Positions 27,214 to 37,115 of a stretch of DNA of 64,000 nt are shown piece after piece; position 1 is the first letter of the stretch; each line of letters begins with the position of its first letter. Origin of the DNA: Oscillatoriophycideae cyanobacterium NC_groundwater_1537_Pr4_S-0.65um_50_18 (GTDB taxonomy: Bacteria > Cyanobacteriota > Cyanobacteriia > Elainellales > Elainellaceae); the NCBI GenBank assembly GCA_016208305.1, contig JACQYI010000008.1, forward strand, positions 1 through 64,000, read 5' to 3'. The notes beneath the pieces were generated by a model, which was given only the letters and a program-made list of their open reading frames with translations, ran no database searches and had not been told where the DNA came from. The translations under genes were made by a program, and so were the position numbers.

Positions 27214-30200
27214 ATGATTGCTTTATCTGGAATTACCATCCAAAGAAAAATTTACGAAAGCCCTAATTCTCTGGTATATCGGGGCATCCGTGAGGAAGAT
27301 GGTCGAGCGATCGCCATCAAGCTGCTGAAGCAAGATTATCCCTCGCCTCAAGAATTAACGTGCTACCGACAGGAATATAAAATTACCCGCTCCCTCAATC
27401 TGGAAGGGGTGGTCAAGGCATACAGCCAGCAAGATTATCAACGCACGCTTGTTATTCTCTTAGAAGACTTTGGGGGTGAGTCCTTGGAGCAATGGATGCA
27501 GCGGCGCTCCGATTTTTGCCCCATGCCCTTAGCCACTTTTTTACGGCTTGCGATCGCCCTCACCAACACCCTAAGCGGAATCCACGCCGCCCATGTCATT
27601 CACAAAGATATTAATCCTGGCAACATTGTTCTTAATCCGAATACGGGCGTGGTTAAAATCATTGACTTCGGGATTGCTACCCGATTCAATCGCACCAATC
27701 CCACATTCAAAAGCCCTTACGTGTTAGAAGGTACACTTGCCTATCTGTCTCCAGAGCAAACCGGACGGATGAACCGCCTGCTCGATTACCGCACCGATTT
27801 TTACTCGCTCGGAGTAACGTTTTACCAATTACTGACTGGACAGTTGCCGTTTGCAACAACCGATATTCTGGAATTAGTCCATTGTCATATTGCTAAACAA
27901 CCTGTTCCACCTCACGAACTGAATGCAACAATTCCTAAGCCCGTTTCAGATATTGTAATGAAACTGATGGCGAAGAATGCCGAAGATCGCTATCAGAGTG
28001 CTTGGGGCATCAAAGCAGATTTAGAATACTGTTTGCATCAACTTGAAACAACAGGACAGATAAATACTATCCAGTTAGGTCTGCAAGATGTTTCCAATCA
28101 ATTTCAGATTCCTCAAAAACTGTACGGACGGGAAGCAGAGGTTGCAGCATTATGGGCAGCGTTTGAGAGAGTAGCAGGGGGAGAAGACGCGGAGATAGTG
28201 CGACTCTCCGCGTCTCCGCATCCCCATGTCCCCGCGTCCTCCGAAATGATGTTAGTTTCAGGCTACGCAGGTATTGGCAAATCAGCACTGGTACAGGAAC
28301 TCTACAAACCAATCACGGCAAAACGCGGCTATTTTATCTCTGGAAAGTTTGACCAGTTTCAGCAAAATATTCCCTACAGCGCGATCGCCCAGGCTCTACA
28401 ACAATTGATGCAACAATTGCTGGGTGAACCAGAAGAACAATTGCAGCAATGGCAATCGCGGCTTCTCACTGCTTTAGGAAGAAACGGGCAGCTCATTATT
28501 GATGTGATTCCCGAAGTTGAATTGATAATTGGCAAGCAATCACGCGTACCAGAGGTTGGAGCAACGGAAGCTCAAAACCGCTTTAATCGAGTTTTTCAGC
28601 AGTTCATTCGCGTGTTTTGTTCTAAAGAACATCCCCTAGTGATCTTCTTAGATGATTTGCAGTGGATTGATTCAGCTACGTTGAAGTTAATCGAACTAAT
28701 GCTGCTCGATGAGCAAACTCAATTCCTATTTCTGATAGGAGCATATCGAAATAATGAAGTGGTTTCAACCCATCCACTCGTGTTAAGCCTAGAGCAGTTG
28801 CGACAACAAGGGGCGTTGCTTCAGGAGATTGTCCTGAAACCCTTAAGCCTAGAACCGTTAGCTCAGCTGGTTGCTGAGACATTACATCATGATATTCATA
28901 CGGTACGTTCCCTGGCTGAGTTAGTACTGCATAAAACTGAGGGCAATCCCTTTTTTGTCGGTGAATTTTTGCGATCGCTGCACAATGAGCATCTCTTAAG
29001 CTTCAATGCAGAACATTTAAGCTGGCAATGGAGCATTGCTCAGATCGAAGCTCAAAATATTACTGATAATGTAGTTGAACTGCTGTTGAGCAAGTTAAAA
29101 AAGCTGCCTGAGGCGACACAGCAGCAGCTTCAATTAGCTGCTTGTATCGGGGCTGAATTTGATTTAGAAACGTTGGCGATCGTCTGTGAACAATCTCCTG
29201 CAATCGTTTTTCAGGACTTGTTAGCAGCGGCACAAGTAGGATTTATCCAACCTATCTCTGAATTAGACGAAGACTTGTTAATTCAAGACTATAAGTTCTT
29301 ACACGATCGCGTGCAGCAAGCCGCTTATGCCCTGATTGATGAATCGGAGAAGCAGGTGATTCATCTCCAAATTGGTCGCAATCTGTTTGAAAAGACTTTA
29401 CCAGAGGAGTTGCCAGAGCGACTGTTTGAAGTTGTGGATCATCTCAACCATGGGAGTGAACTGATTACTGATCAATCTAAACGAGATGAGATTTTTAGAT
29501 TGAATCTGATGGCAGGACAGAGAGCAAAAAAGGCCACTGCTTACAGGGTTGCCAAGCATTATTTGGCGATCGCTAGAGAATGGATAGATGCTTCTAGCTG
29601 GCAAACAAATTATGACCTGAGCTTAGAGTTGTATTTAGAAACAACAGAAGTTGCATTTCTGTGTGGGGAGTTTGAACAGGTTGACCAGTGGATAGCGATC
29701 GTTCTGCAATGGGCTAAAACGGTTCTTGATAGCGTGAAAGTGTACGAAGTCAAAATTCAAAGCTACATTGCACAAAATCAGCTGTTAGAAGCAATTAATA
29801 CTGGATTGCAAGTATTACAACAACTGGAAATCAGTTTTCCCGGACAGCCAAGTCAGTCAGATATTCAGCGTGAACTAGACGTAATCTCATGCCTTCTTAG
29901 TGAGAATTCAATGTCTAGCAACAAAACGGGCAGTGTCTACGATGACTTGATTCATTTGCCCCAAATGCGCGAACCAGATAAGTTAGCAGCAATGCAAATC
30001 CTGTCTGGGATCACGATTTCCACCTATAGCGCGGCTCCTAATTTGATGCCGTTACTGGTATCTAAACAAGTCAGCTTGTCGCTCAAATATGGTAATACAT
30101 TTGCGTCTCCTTTTGTTTATGCTAACTTTGGATTAATTTTGTGTAGGAAAGTTGAGAGTATCGAGACTGGCTACGAGTTTGGAAAGTTGGCTTTAAGGCA

Positions 30201-33200
30201 GTTGTCACAACCTCAACCCCATTCACTCAGAGCTAGAACATTGGTTATTGTGAATACCTTTATCATTCACTGGAAAGATCATCTGAGTGACACATTGCAG
30301 CCATTACTAGAAGCCTATCAAAGTGGGCTGGAAACGGGAGATTTAGAGTTTGCTGCCTATAGCGCTCATTCTTATTGCTTTAATTTCTATGCTGTCGGAC
30401 GTGAACTCGTGGAGGTTGAACGCGAGTTGACGAAATACAATGAAGCAATTTGTCAAATCAAACAAGAAACAGCACTAACCTGGAATCAAATATTTCAGCA
30501 GGCGATCGCAAATTTGAGGGACTACTCGGTCAATCCAACCCGTCTTGTTGGCAAATTCTACAATGAGGAAAATGGGTTACCACAACATGAAATAGCAAAT
30601 GATGGTACTGCAATCTTTAATGTCTATTTCAATAAACTCTTTCTGTGCTACCTATTTTCCAATTATGTTCAGGCTGTTGAAAACTCAACTGTAGCAGAGT
30701 GTTATGTGATCCGAGTAGCAGGATCACCTCTTAGCCCTTTTTACTATCTGTATGATGCTCTGGCAAGACTCGCAATATACCCTGAAAGCAGCGCTCAAAC
30801 ACAGTCGGAAATCCTCAAAAAAGTTGCTGTTAACCAGGAAGTAATGAAAAATTGGGCACGTTATGCACCAATGAATTTTTTACATAAATATCATCTAATT
30901 GAGGCAGAGCAAGCACGAATCTTGGGTCGATTGCTTGAGGCAGAAGAATTCTATGAACAAGCCATTCAAGGTGCTAGAGATAATCAATACCTTCAAGAAG
31001 AAGCATTAGCATACGAATTAGCTGCCAAATTTTATCTATTTCGTGGTAGAGACAAGTTTGCTCAAACGTACATGAAAGAGGCGCACTACTGTTATGAGCG
31101 ATGGGGAGCAACTGCAAAAGTCAAAGATTTAGAAGCTCGCTACCCACAGCTATTTCCTAAATTATCGGATGTCGTTCCACCAACCCATAATACTTCTGTC
31201 ACTACCGCTAATTACTCACCTACTACGTTCGACTTAGCGGCGGTCATGAAAGCGTCACAAGCGATTTCGAGTGAAATTGAACTGGATAAGTTACTCAGTT
31301 CCTTGATGGAGATATTAATCAAAAATGCTGGTGCACAAACAGGCTTTCTAATTTTAGAAAATTTAGGGAAATGGGTAATTGAAGCATCCGGCGAACTCAA
31401 GGAGGACGATAATACATATTCTACAAACTTACTGCAATCTCTCCCAACCGCAGATCATTTACCTGAATCAATTGTTAATTATGTCATTCGTACTCATGAA
31501 TGCGTTATTTTAAATGATGCTACTCGCGAAGGTAATTTCACTCACGAGCCATATATTCAACGCAATAAAATTCAATCAATTTTATGCTTGTCTCTGCTGA
31601 ATCAAGGTAGGCTAGTAGGCGTGTTGTACCTAGAAAATAAATTAGCAACCGGAGTATTTACACCAGAGCGATCGCAAGTCTTAAACTTGCTATCCACTCA
31701 AGCCGCGATCGCGATCGAAAATGCCAAACTCTACTCCAAGCTACGCGCTAGCGAAAGTAGAATGAAACAGTTTCTAGAAGCAGTTCCGGTAGGCATTGGA
31801 GTATTGGATGCGGCGGGTCGCGTTTACTACGTCAATCAACGGGGAATTCAGCTAATGGGCAAAGGGATTGATCCGTCTGTAGCGCCGGAGCAAATCCCAG
31901 AGGTTTATCAATTTTATCTGGCGGGAACAGACCAAAACTATCCAACTGAGAAACTACCAGCTATTAGGGCATTGAGCGGCGAATGCACCACGATTGACGA
32001 CCTAGACATTCGCCAAGACAACACCACCATTCCAGTTGAGGTATGGGGGACTCCAGTTTTTGACGAACAGGGTAAGGTGGCTTATGCAATCGCCGCCTTT
32101 CAAGACATCACCCAGCAAAAACAAGCTGAACAATTGCTAGCCGATTATAATCGCACTTTAGAGCAACAAGTATCAGAACGAACGGCGGCGTTACAAGAAA
32201 GCGAAGCCGAACTGCGTGCTCGTGAACAGGAATTGCGGCTCATCACAGACGCTCTTCCGGTTGGTATTAGTTACATTGATGCCGAGCAACGCCACCGCTT
32301 TGTCAACCGCACCTACGAAATTTGGCGCAACTGTAGCCGAGATGAAATTTTAGGCAAGTCGATTCGTGAACTGGTAGATCATACGTCGTATCAAATGATA
32401 GAACCTTACATTAACCAGGCGTTAGGGGGAGAAACAATCACGTTTGAAGCAGAAATACCTCTGCCAGCAGGCACAAAGTACTTGAGTGTAACCTTAATTC
32501 CTGATTTCGATGCAAATGCTCAAGTCATTGGATTTTATGCTTTAAACACAGATATCAGCGATCGCAAAAAAGCCGAAGAAGCCTCAATTTTAGAGGAACG
32601 TAACCGGATGGCGCGAGAAATTCATGATACTCTGGCGCAAGCCTTTACGGGGATTCTGGTTCATATGGGAGCCGCTTCCCGATTAATGACAACTAACCCA
32701 GAAGCCATTCAAGCCCATATCAATACGGTGCGAGATCTAGCTCGCACCGGGCTGACAGAAGCTCGACGATCGGTTGCGGCACTCCGTCCCCAATTGCTAG
32801 AAGATGGCAATCTCTGGACAGCTCTAGAACGATTTGTAGCGGCTCTAAAAGCTTCAACCGAAACCAACCTAATCTGTGAGATTATCGGCACCCCCTATGA
32901 ACTACCTGCTGAAACTGAAAACAATCTTTTAAGAATTGCACAGGAAGCATTTACAAATGCTATTAGATATGCAAGTGCAACCGAGATTAGGATTGAGTTA
33001 GTGTATGAAACGACGCAATGCTTCTTACAGATTAGAGACAACGGACAAGGATTTGAAGCTAATCCTACACTCCTCAATCAGGGATTTGGCCTGGTAGGGA
33101 TGACTGAACGAGCGGAACGCATTGGAGCACAACTTTCGATTGAGAGCCGATTGGGGCAGGGAACTGAAGTAATTGTATCTGTACATCGAGAGGCATCAGC

Positions 33201-33204
33201 ATGA
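27214..33204 (+). CDS. Ser/Thr kinase-ATPase-GAF-PAS-histidine kinase multisensor
   Basis: A ~1996-residue signalling protein. Order: eukaryotic-type kinase 1-285 (HKDINPGNIVLN catalytic loop, IDFGIA, SPEQTGRMNRLLDYRTDFYSLG); AAA-type ATPase from about 300 (P-loop GYAGIGKSALVQEL near 350, Walker B VIFLDDLQWIDS); long TPR-like helical region to about 1290; GAF 1340-1507; two PAS domains about 1512-1640 and 1680-1790; HisKA_3 (REIHDTLAQAF, phospho-His near 1800) and HATPase to the end. Such cyanobacterial proteins link Ser/Thr and His-Asp signalling. A GGGAGGA precedes ATG 27214; the frame also opens at TTG 27199. It overlaps the next gene by ATGA. A dispersed repeat sits in frame at residues ~320-345. 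Confidence 0.94.
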   Translation: MIALSGITIQRKIYESPNSLVYRGIREEDGRAIAIKLLKQDYPSPQELTCYRQEYKITRSLNLEGVVKAYSQQDYQRTLVILLEDFGGESLEQWMQRRSDFCPMPLATFLRLAIALTNTLSGIHAAHVIHKDINPGNIVLNPNTGVVKIIDFGIATRFNRTNPTFKSPYVLEGTLAYLSPEQTGRMNRLLDYRTDFYSLGVTFYQLLTGQLPFATTDILELVHCHIAKQPVPPHELNATIPKPVSDIVMKLMAKNAEDRYQSAWGIKADLEYCLHQLETTGQINTIQLGLQDVSNQFQIPQKLYGREAEVAALWAAFERVAGGEDAEIVRLSASPHPHVPASSEMMLVSGYAGIGKSALVQELYKPITAKRGYFISGKFDQFQQNIPYSAIAQALQQLMQQLLGEPEEQLQQWQSRLLTALGRNGQLIIDVIPEVELIIGKQSRVPEVGATEAQNRFNRVFQQFIRVFCSKEHPLVIFLDDLQWIDSATLKLIELMLLDEQTQFLFLIGAYRNNEVVSTHPLVLSLEQLRQQGALLQEIVLKPLSLEPLAQLVAETLHHDIHTVRSLAELVLHKTEGNPFFVGEFLRSLHNEHLLSFNAEHLSWQWSIAQIEAQNITDNVVELLLSKLKKLPEATQQQLQLAACIGAEFDLETLAIVCEQSPAIVFQDLLAAAQVGFIQPISELDEDLLIQDYKFLHDRVQQAAYALIDESEKQVIHLQIGRNLFEKTLPEELPERLFEVVDHLNHGSELITDQSKRDEIFRLNLMAGQRAKKATAYRVAKHYLAIAREWIDASSWQTNYDLSLELYLETTEVAFLCGEFEQVDQWIAIVLQWAKTVLDSVKVYEVKIQSYIAQNQLLEAINTGLQVLQQLEISFPGQPSQSDIQRELDVISCLLSENSMSSNKTGSVYDDLIHLPQMREPDKLAAMQILSGITISTYSAAPNLMPLLVSKQVSLSLKYGNTFASPFVYANFGLILCRKVESIETGYEFGKLALRQLSQPQPHSLRARTLVIVNTFIIHWKDHLSDTLQPLLEAYQSGLETGDLEFAAYSAHSYCFNFYAVGRELVEVERELTKYNEAICQIKQETALTWNQIFQQAIANLRDYSVNPTRLVGKFYNEENGLPQHEIANDGTAIFNVYFNKLFLCYLFSNYVQAVENSTVAECYVIRVAGSPLSPFYYLYDALARLAIYPESSAQTQSEILKKVAVNQEVMKNWARYAPMNFLHKYHLIEAEQARILGRLLEAEEFYEQAIQGARDNQYLQEEALAYELAAKFYLFRGRDKFAQTYMKEAHYCYERWGATAKVKDLEARYPQLFPKLSDVVPPTHNTSVTTANYSPTTFDLAAVMKASQAISSEIELDKLLSSLMEILIKNAGAQTGFLILENLGKWVIEASGELKEDDNTYSTNLLQSLPTADHLPESIVNYVIRTHECVILNDATREGNFTHEPYIQRNKIQSILCLSLLNQGRLVGVLYLENKLATGVFTPERSQVLNLLSTQAAIAIENAKLYSKLRASESRMKQFLEAVPVGIGVLDAAGRVYYVNQRGIQLMGKGIDPSVAPEQIPEVYQFYLAGTDQNYPTEKLPAIRALSGECTTIDDLDIRQDNTTIPVEVWGTPVFDEQGKVAYAIAAFQDITQQKQAEQLLADYNRTLEQQVSERTAALQESEAELRAREQELRLITDALPVGISYIDAEQRHRFVNRTYEIWRNCSRDEILGKSIRELVDHTSYQMIEPYINQALGGETITFEAEIPLPAGTKYLSVTLIPDFDANAQVIGFYALNTDISDRKKAEEASILEERNRMAREIHDTLAQAFTGILVHMGAASRLMTTNPEAIQAHINTVRDLARTGLTEARRSVAALRPQLLEDGNLWTALERFVAALKASTETNLICEIIGTPYELPAETENNLLRIAQEAFTNAIRYASATEIRIELVYETTQCFLQIRDNGQGFEANPTLLNQGFGLVGMTERAERIGAQLSIESRLGQGTEVIVSVHREASA
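28185..28215. repeat. Dispersed hairpin repeat inside the kinase gene
   Basis: AGACGCGGAGA and TCTCCGCGTCT form a perfect 11-bp stem around 9 nt, within a stretch of about 28170-28245 rich in CTCCGCGTCTCC and CCCCGCGTCC. Such sequence is typical of cyanobacterial intergenic repeats. It is read in frame as a Pro/His/Ser-rich linker before the P-loop domain. Confidence 0.7.
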
Positions 33205-33830
33205 GTCAGTCTACAGCCATCCGCGTTTTACTTGTTGATGACCACGCCATTGTGCGGCAGGGATTAGCCGCGATGATTGAGAATGAGCCGGATATGACGG
33301 TAGTGGGTCAAGTAGGGGATGGCCTGGAAGCGATCGCCCTTTATCGACAACTCCAACCGGATGTCACTTTGATGGACTTGCAAATGCCGCAGATGAGCGG
33401 TGCTGATGCGACTCTAGCCATCTGTGCTGAATTTGCCCAGGCTCACATTATCATCTTGACTACCTATGATGGTGACGAAGATATTTATCGAGCATTACGT
33501 GCCGGAGCCAAGGGCTATTTGCTCAAGGATGCCGAACCAGAGACTCTGCTCAGAGCTATTCAGATCGTTCATAGCGGGCAACAGTATATCCCTTCTGAAG
33601 TTGCTGCCAAGTTAGTGCAACGGATGAACGTGCCAGAATTAAGCGATCGCGAACAAGAGGTTGTGCGGCAGATGGCACTTGGCTTGAGTAATCATGACAT
33701 TGGCGTAGCTTTAAATATTACCGAAAGTACGGTCAAATTCCACATCAACCGAATTTTGAGCAAATTAGGCGTGAGCGATCGCACACAAGCGGTGATTACT
33801 GCACTGAGGCGAGGGCTGGCTAAGTTGTGA
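33201..33830 (+). CDS. NarL/FixJ-family response regulator
   Basis: A 209-residue regulator. The receiver domain has the acidic pair (LLVDDHAIVRQGL), phospho-Asp in VTLMDLQMPQMSG, Thr in IIILTTYDGDE and Lys in GYLLKDAEPE. The LuxR-type HTH follows (LSDREQEVVRQMALGLSNHD, then ITESTVKFHINRILSKLGV). It starts inside the stop of the large kinase (ATGA). Since the kinase ends in a HisKA_3 module, which normally pairs with NarL-type regulators, this is almost surely its partner. Confidence 0.96.
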   Translation: MSQSTAIRVLLVDDHAIVRQGLAAMIENEPDMTVVGQVGDGLEAIALYRQLQPDVTLMDLQMPQMSGADATLAICAEFAQAHIIILTTYDGDEDIYRALRAGAKGYLLKDAEPETLLRAIQIVHSGQQYIPSEVAAKLVQRMNVPELSDREQEVVRQMALGLSNHDIGVALNITESTVKFHINRILSKLGVSDRTQAVITALRRGLAKL

Positions 33831-33840
33831 TAGAGATGAA

Positions 33841-33860
33841 AACTGAACTTAAGTTCGGTT
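33841..33860. repeat. Near-perfect 20-bp palindrome
   Basis: AAC-t-GAACTTAAGTTC-g-GTT, with a perfect 12-bp core, lies 10 bp after the NarL-type regulator stop. It could be a terminator or an operator; no T-run follows. Confidence 0.45.
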
Positions 33861-34056
33861 GAGGTCTCGTTGCAGAGATAGTGGGCAACTGTTGTTTCAT
33901 GCCTTCAATCACTCAACTTTGAGTTGGCGACAAACCTGCATTAATTTCATAGGCTAAAGATATACAAATAACGGAGGTCGCAAAAATCACAGACAGGAAT
34001 CATGGCAATCTTTCGATGCTGTGAAAACTCCTTTGGCTAGTATATCCAACGATCTG

Positions 34057-34620
34057 ATGAATCAAAATAGTCATTTCAATCAACTTCTGGTTTTACCCTC
34101 ACAACGTGATCACTATCAGGGAGTACTCAATGCTCCGATCGTGCTTGTGGAGTATGGAAATTACCAATGCCCTCAGTGCAGAGAAGTCCATCAGTTGATT
34201 CAGAAAGTTCAGCAACCTTTCAGTTCTGGTTTTTCTGAAGAGAATTACCTCTGTATCGTGTTTCGTCACTTTATCGATGAGCATTCAGCCTACCCTCAAG
34301 CCCAAAAAGCAGCAGAGGTAGCGGAAGCAGCCGCAGCGCAAGGTCAATTTTGGCAAATGCACGATATGCTGTTCACCCATCAAGACGCATTGGACGACAG
34401 CTATCTTGTCGAGTATGCCAACCGTCTAGGACTCGACATTTGCCAATTTTTGCAAGATTTATCTAAACCAGTACATGTCGATCGGATCAATCAAGATATT
34501 GAAGGTGGATTAGAAAGTGGAGTGACGACCGCCCCAGCTTTGTTTATCAATGGAATTCGGTATTGCGATCGCTGGAACATCGAGCAATTGATGGCAGCTA
34601 TTATCGCGACCAGTCGTTAG
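34057..34620 (+). CDS. DsbA-like thioredoxin-fold protein
   Basis: A 187-residue protein of the DsbA/Thioredoxin_4 group. The redox motif is CPQC in LVEYGNYQCPQCREVHQLI. The helical insert (AAAAQGQFWQMHDMLFTHQD) and the cis-Pro loop (GVTTAPALFINGIRY) are intact. No signal peptide is evident, so it is probably cytoplasmic and may act as a thiol reductase or peroxide-linked oxidoreductase. GTG 34021 would lengthen it by 12 residues, but ATG 34057 matches the usual family start. Downstream lies an atypical response regulator and then a redox operon. Confidence 0.88.
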   Translation: MNQNSHFNQLLVLPSQRDHYQGVLNAPIVLVEYGNYQCPQCREVHQLIQKVQQPFSSGFSEENYLCIVFRHFIDEHSAYPQAQKAAEVAEAAAAQGQFWQMHDMLFTHQDALDDSYLVEYANRLGLDICQFLQDLSKPVHVDRINQDIEGGLESGVTTAPALFINGIRYCDRWNIEQLMAAIIATSR

Positions 34621-34714
34621 GTTTTTGGGTCATTACTTGGTTTATGCAACCAGACTCTTAGCTACCTGGCAAGGACTTGAAGGTGATTTTTGTTAACTTA
34701 GATAGAACCTTAAG

Positions 34715-35449
34715 ATGCTACAAACTATTGTTCCAATCAGTATTGGCAACCAACCTAACAAAGCGACAACGGAAGCCGTAACATCCTATGTTCTACTGAT
34801 TGAAGATGACAGTCAGCTTGCTCAGCTAATCGCGCAAGAATTGGGTTGTGAAGGACATCGTGTCAGTCTGGCTGAAGATGGTAACGGTGGTTTGCTAGCT
34901 GCTCGTCAAACCAATCCAAATCTCATTATAGTGGGCTGGAGCTTGTCAGGAATCTCCTGTTTGGAGTTCTGCCGTCGCTTGCGCTCAACCTACAACGATG
35001 TACCGATTATTGTCCTATGTCATGAAGGGAAAGTTTGCGAACGAGTCATGAGTTTAGACGCAGGTGCAAGTGATTGCTTGAGCAAGCCTTTTGCGATAGA
35101 GGAACTGCTCGCCAGAGTTCGAGCACACTTGAGACAAAATCAAAAAAATTACCTCCTTCAATTTGAGTACTTGGTTCTCAATTCAAAAGCACGACAGGTC
35201 TACTACGAAGATCGAGAAATTGAGCTGACTGCCAAAGAGTTCGATTTGTTGGAATATTTGATGCGGCATCCTAAACAAGTATTGACCCGTGTGCAAATTC
35301 TAGATGATGTTTGGGGTTACGAAAATTTCGCTAGTTCAAATGTCATTGAGGTTTATATCCGATACTTGCGAATTAAGTTAGAAGCACAGGGCGCAAAACA
35401 ATTAATTCATACAGTACGGAGCGTCGGCTACGTATTGAGAAACCCATAA
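34715..35449 (+). CDS. OmpR-family regulator with pseudo-receiver domain
   Basis: A 244-residue regulator. The receiver keeps the N-terminal acidic pair (VLLIEDDSQLAQLI) and the conserved Lys (DCLSKPFAIEELLARV). At the phospho-acceptor position, however, it reads LIIVGWSLSG where the family has L-D-W-x-L-P, so Asp is replaced by Gly and the following Pro by Ser. The C-terminal winged helix is normal (LTAKEFDLLEYLMRHPKQVL, ending HTVRSVGYVLRNP). It should not be phosphorylated in the canonical way. No kinase is adjacent. It lies 58 bp upstream of the GMC oxidoreductase operon and may control it through another signal. Confidence 0.92.
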   Translation: MLQTIVPISIGNQPNKATTEAVTSYVLLIEDDSQLAQLIAQELGCEGHRVSLAEDGNGGLLAARQTNPNLIIVGWSLSGISCLEFCRRLRSTYNDVPIIVLCHEGKVCERVMSLDAGASDCLSKPFAIEELLARVRAHLRQNQKNYLLQFEYLVLNSKARQVYYEDREIELTAKEFDLLEYLMRHPKQVLTRVQILDDVWGYENFASSNVIEVYIRYLRIKLEAQGAKQLIHTVRSVGYVLRNP

Positions 35450-35507
35450 TTAACAACTCATCTTTAATTTGAATACATTCATCTATTACAGATAGTAGAG
35501 AGTTTTT

Positions 35508-37079
35508 ATGATTCCTTACGATTACATTGTGATTGGTGCAGGTTCGGCAGGCTGCGTCGTTGCTAACCGTCTGACTGAAGACAGCGATACAACCGTGTTA
35601 CTCCTGGAAGCAGGCAGCCCCGATACAAAGCCAGAGATTCACATTCCAGGAGAATGCCTCAGTCTACTAGGTTCTGAGGTGGACTGGGGCTATTTCTCTG
35701 AATCAGAACCCTACCTGGATAACCGCAAAATCTTTTGTCCACGCGGCAAAGTCTTGGGGGGCAGTAGTTCGATTAATATCATGATTTATATACGGGGCAA
35801 TTCTCATGATTATGATCACTGGCAGGAATTAGGCAATTCCGGTTGGAGTTACCAAGATGTGTTGCCCTACTTCAAGAAATCGGAGCACCAACAGCGAGGC
35901 GCATCTGAATTTCACGGGGTTGATGGGGAGTTAAGTGTCACCGATCCGATCGCGCCTACTGTGGTATCTCAACGCTTTGTAGACGCAGCCGTGGCCCTGG
36001 GATATGCCCACAATCCTGATGTCAATGGTGTGCAGCAGGAAGGGGCAGGACTTTATCAGTTGACGGTCAAGGATGGTAAGCGACACAGTGCTGCGGCTGC
36101 TTTTCTCGTACCAATTCTCGATCGTCCTAATTTAACCATAACGACAGGAGCATTGGTGACTCGCTTGTTGTTTGAGGGTACTCGCACCGTTGGGGTGGAA
36201 TACTTGCACGAAGGCACCCTGCATCAGGTTAGGGTCAATCAAGAAGTAATTTTAAGTGCGGGCACGTTCGATTCGCCCAAGCTGCTCATGCTTTCTGGTA
36301 TTGGGAGTGCAGAACACCTGAAAGCGATGGGAATTCCGATTGTGGTTGATTTGCCGGGTGTTGGTCAAAACCTTCAAGATCACCCTGTTGTGTCTGTAGC
36401 ACACGAGGCAACTCAGGATTTACACACGGCAAGTACCAGTAGTATCGGTGAAGCTAACTTGTTTTTGCATACTGAAGGAAATCTGGATGCTGCGCCAGAT
36501 TTACAGTTCCTCTTCGGCTCTGTTGTGTTGGTGCCGCCTGGTTATACCCACTCTGGTTTAGGATTCACAAGTTTCGTTTGTTTGACTCATCCCCACAATA
36601 TTGGCAGTGTCAGTTTGCGTTCCTCCGACCCCAAAGACACACCGATGATTCAAATGAACTTTCTCCAAAGTGAAGCGGATGTGCAAAAGCTCGTTGTTGG
36701 GATTAAATTACTCCGTAACTTGTTCGGTGCCAGTGCTTTGGATGAGTTTCGCGGTAAGGAAATCGCTCCGGGTGCCGACAAACAGAGTAATGCAGCACTC
36801 GTTGCTTACGTCCGGGAGACTTGCAGTACAGTGTGGCATCCGGTCGGCACTTGCAAAATGGGCACTGACCCAATGGCAGTTGTAGACCCCGAACTACGGG
36901 TGCATGGAATTGAGGGGTTGCGTGTTGTGGATGCCTCCATCATGCCAACGATTACCACAGGCAATACGAACGCACCCACCATCATGATCGGTGAGAAGGC
37001 AGCAGATTTCATTAAAGCAGGTCGCACAGCGCAAACGGTTCTCAGCAATGCCCAAAATTCGGCATGTTCAGCTATTTAG
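35508..37079 (+). CDS. GMC-family FAD-dependent oxidoreductase
   Basis: A 523-residue flavoenzyme of the choline/alcohol dehydrogenase group. FAD-binding DYIVIGAGSAGCVVANRL starts the protein, the GMC signature includes GKVLGGSSSINIMIYIRG, and the active-site His lies in TVWHPVGTCKMG. NTNAPTIMIGEKAADFI closes the FAD domain. Substrates in the family are alcohols, sugars or polyethers; here it is unknown. It is the first gene of an eleven-gene co-directional set with gaps mostly of 26-61 bp. Confidence 0.93.
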   Translation: MIPYDYIVIGAGSAGCVVANRLTEDSDTTVLLLEAGSPDTKPEIHIPGECLSLLGSEVDWGYFSESEPYLDNRKIFCPRGKVLGGSSSINIMIYIRGNSHDYDHWQELGNSGWSYQDVLPYFKKSEHQQRGASEFHGVDGELSVTDPIAPTVVSQRFVDAAVALGYAHNPDVNGVQQEGAGLYQLTVKDGKRHSAAAAFLVPILDRPNLTITTGALVTRLLFEGTRTVGVEYLHEGTLHQVRVNQEVILSAGTFDSPKLLMLSGIGSAEHLKAMGIPIVVDLPGVGQNLQDHPVVSVAHEATQDLHTASTSSIGEANLFLHTEGNLDAAPDLQFLFGSVVLVPPGYTHSGLGFTSFVCLTHPHNIGSVSLRSSDPKDTPMIQMNFLQSEADVQKLVVGIKLLRNLFGASALDEFRGKEIAPGADKQSNAALVAYVRETCSTVWHPVGTCKMGTDPMAVVDPELRVHGIEGLRVVDASIMPTITTGNTNAPTIMIGEKAADFIKAGRTAQTVLSNAQNSACSAI

Positions 37080-37115
37080 AATGGCGATCGTCTTTTAAAA
37101 GGAAAACTCAAAACT

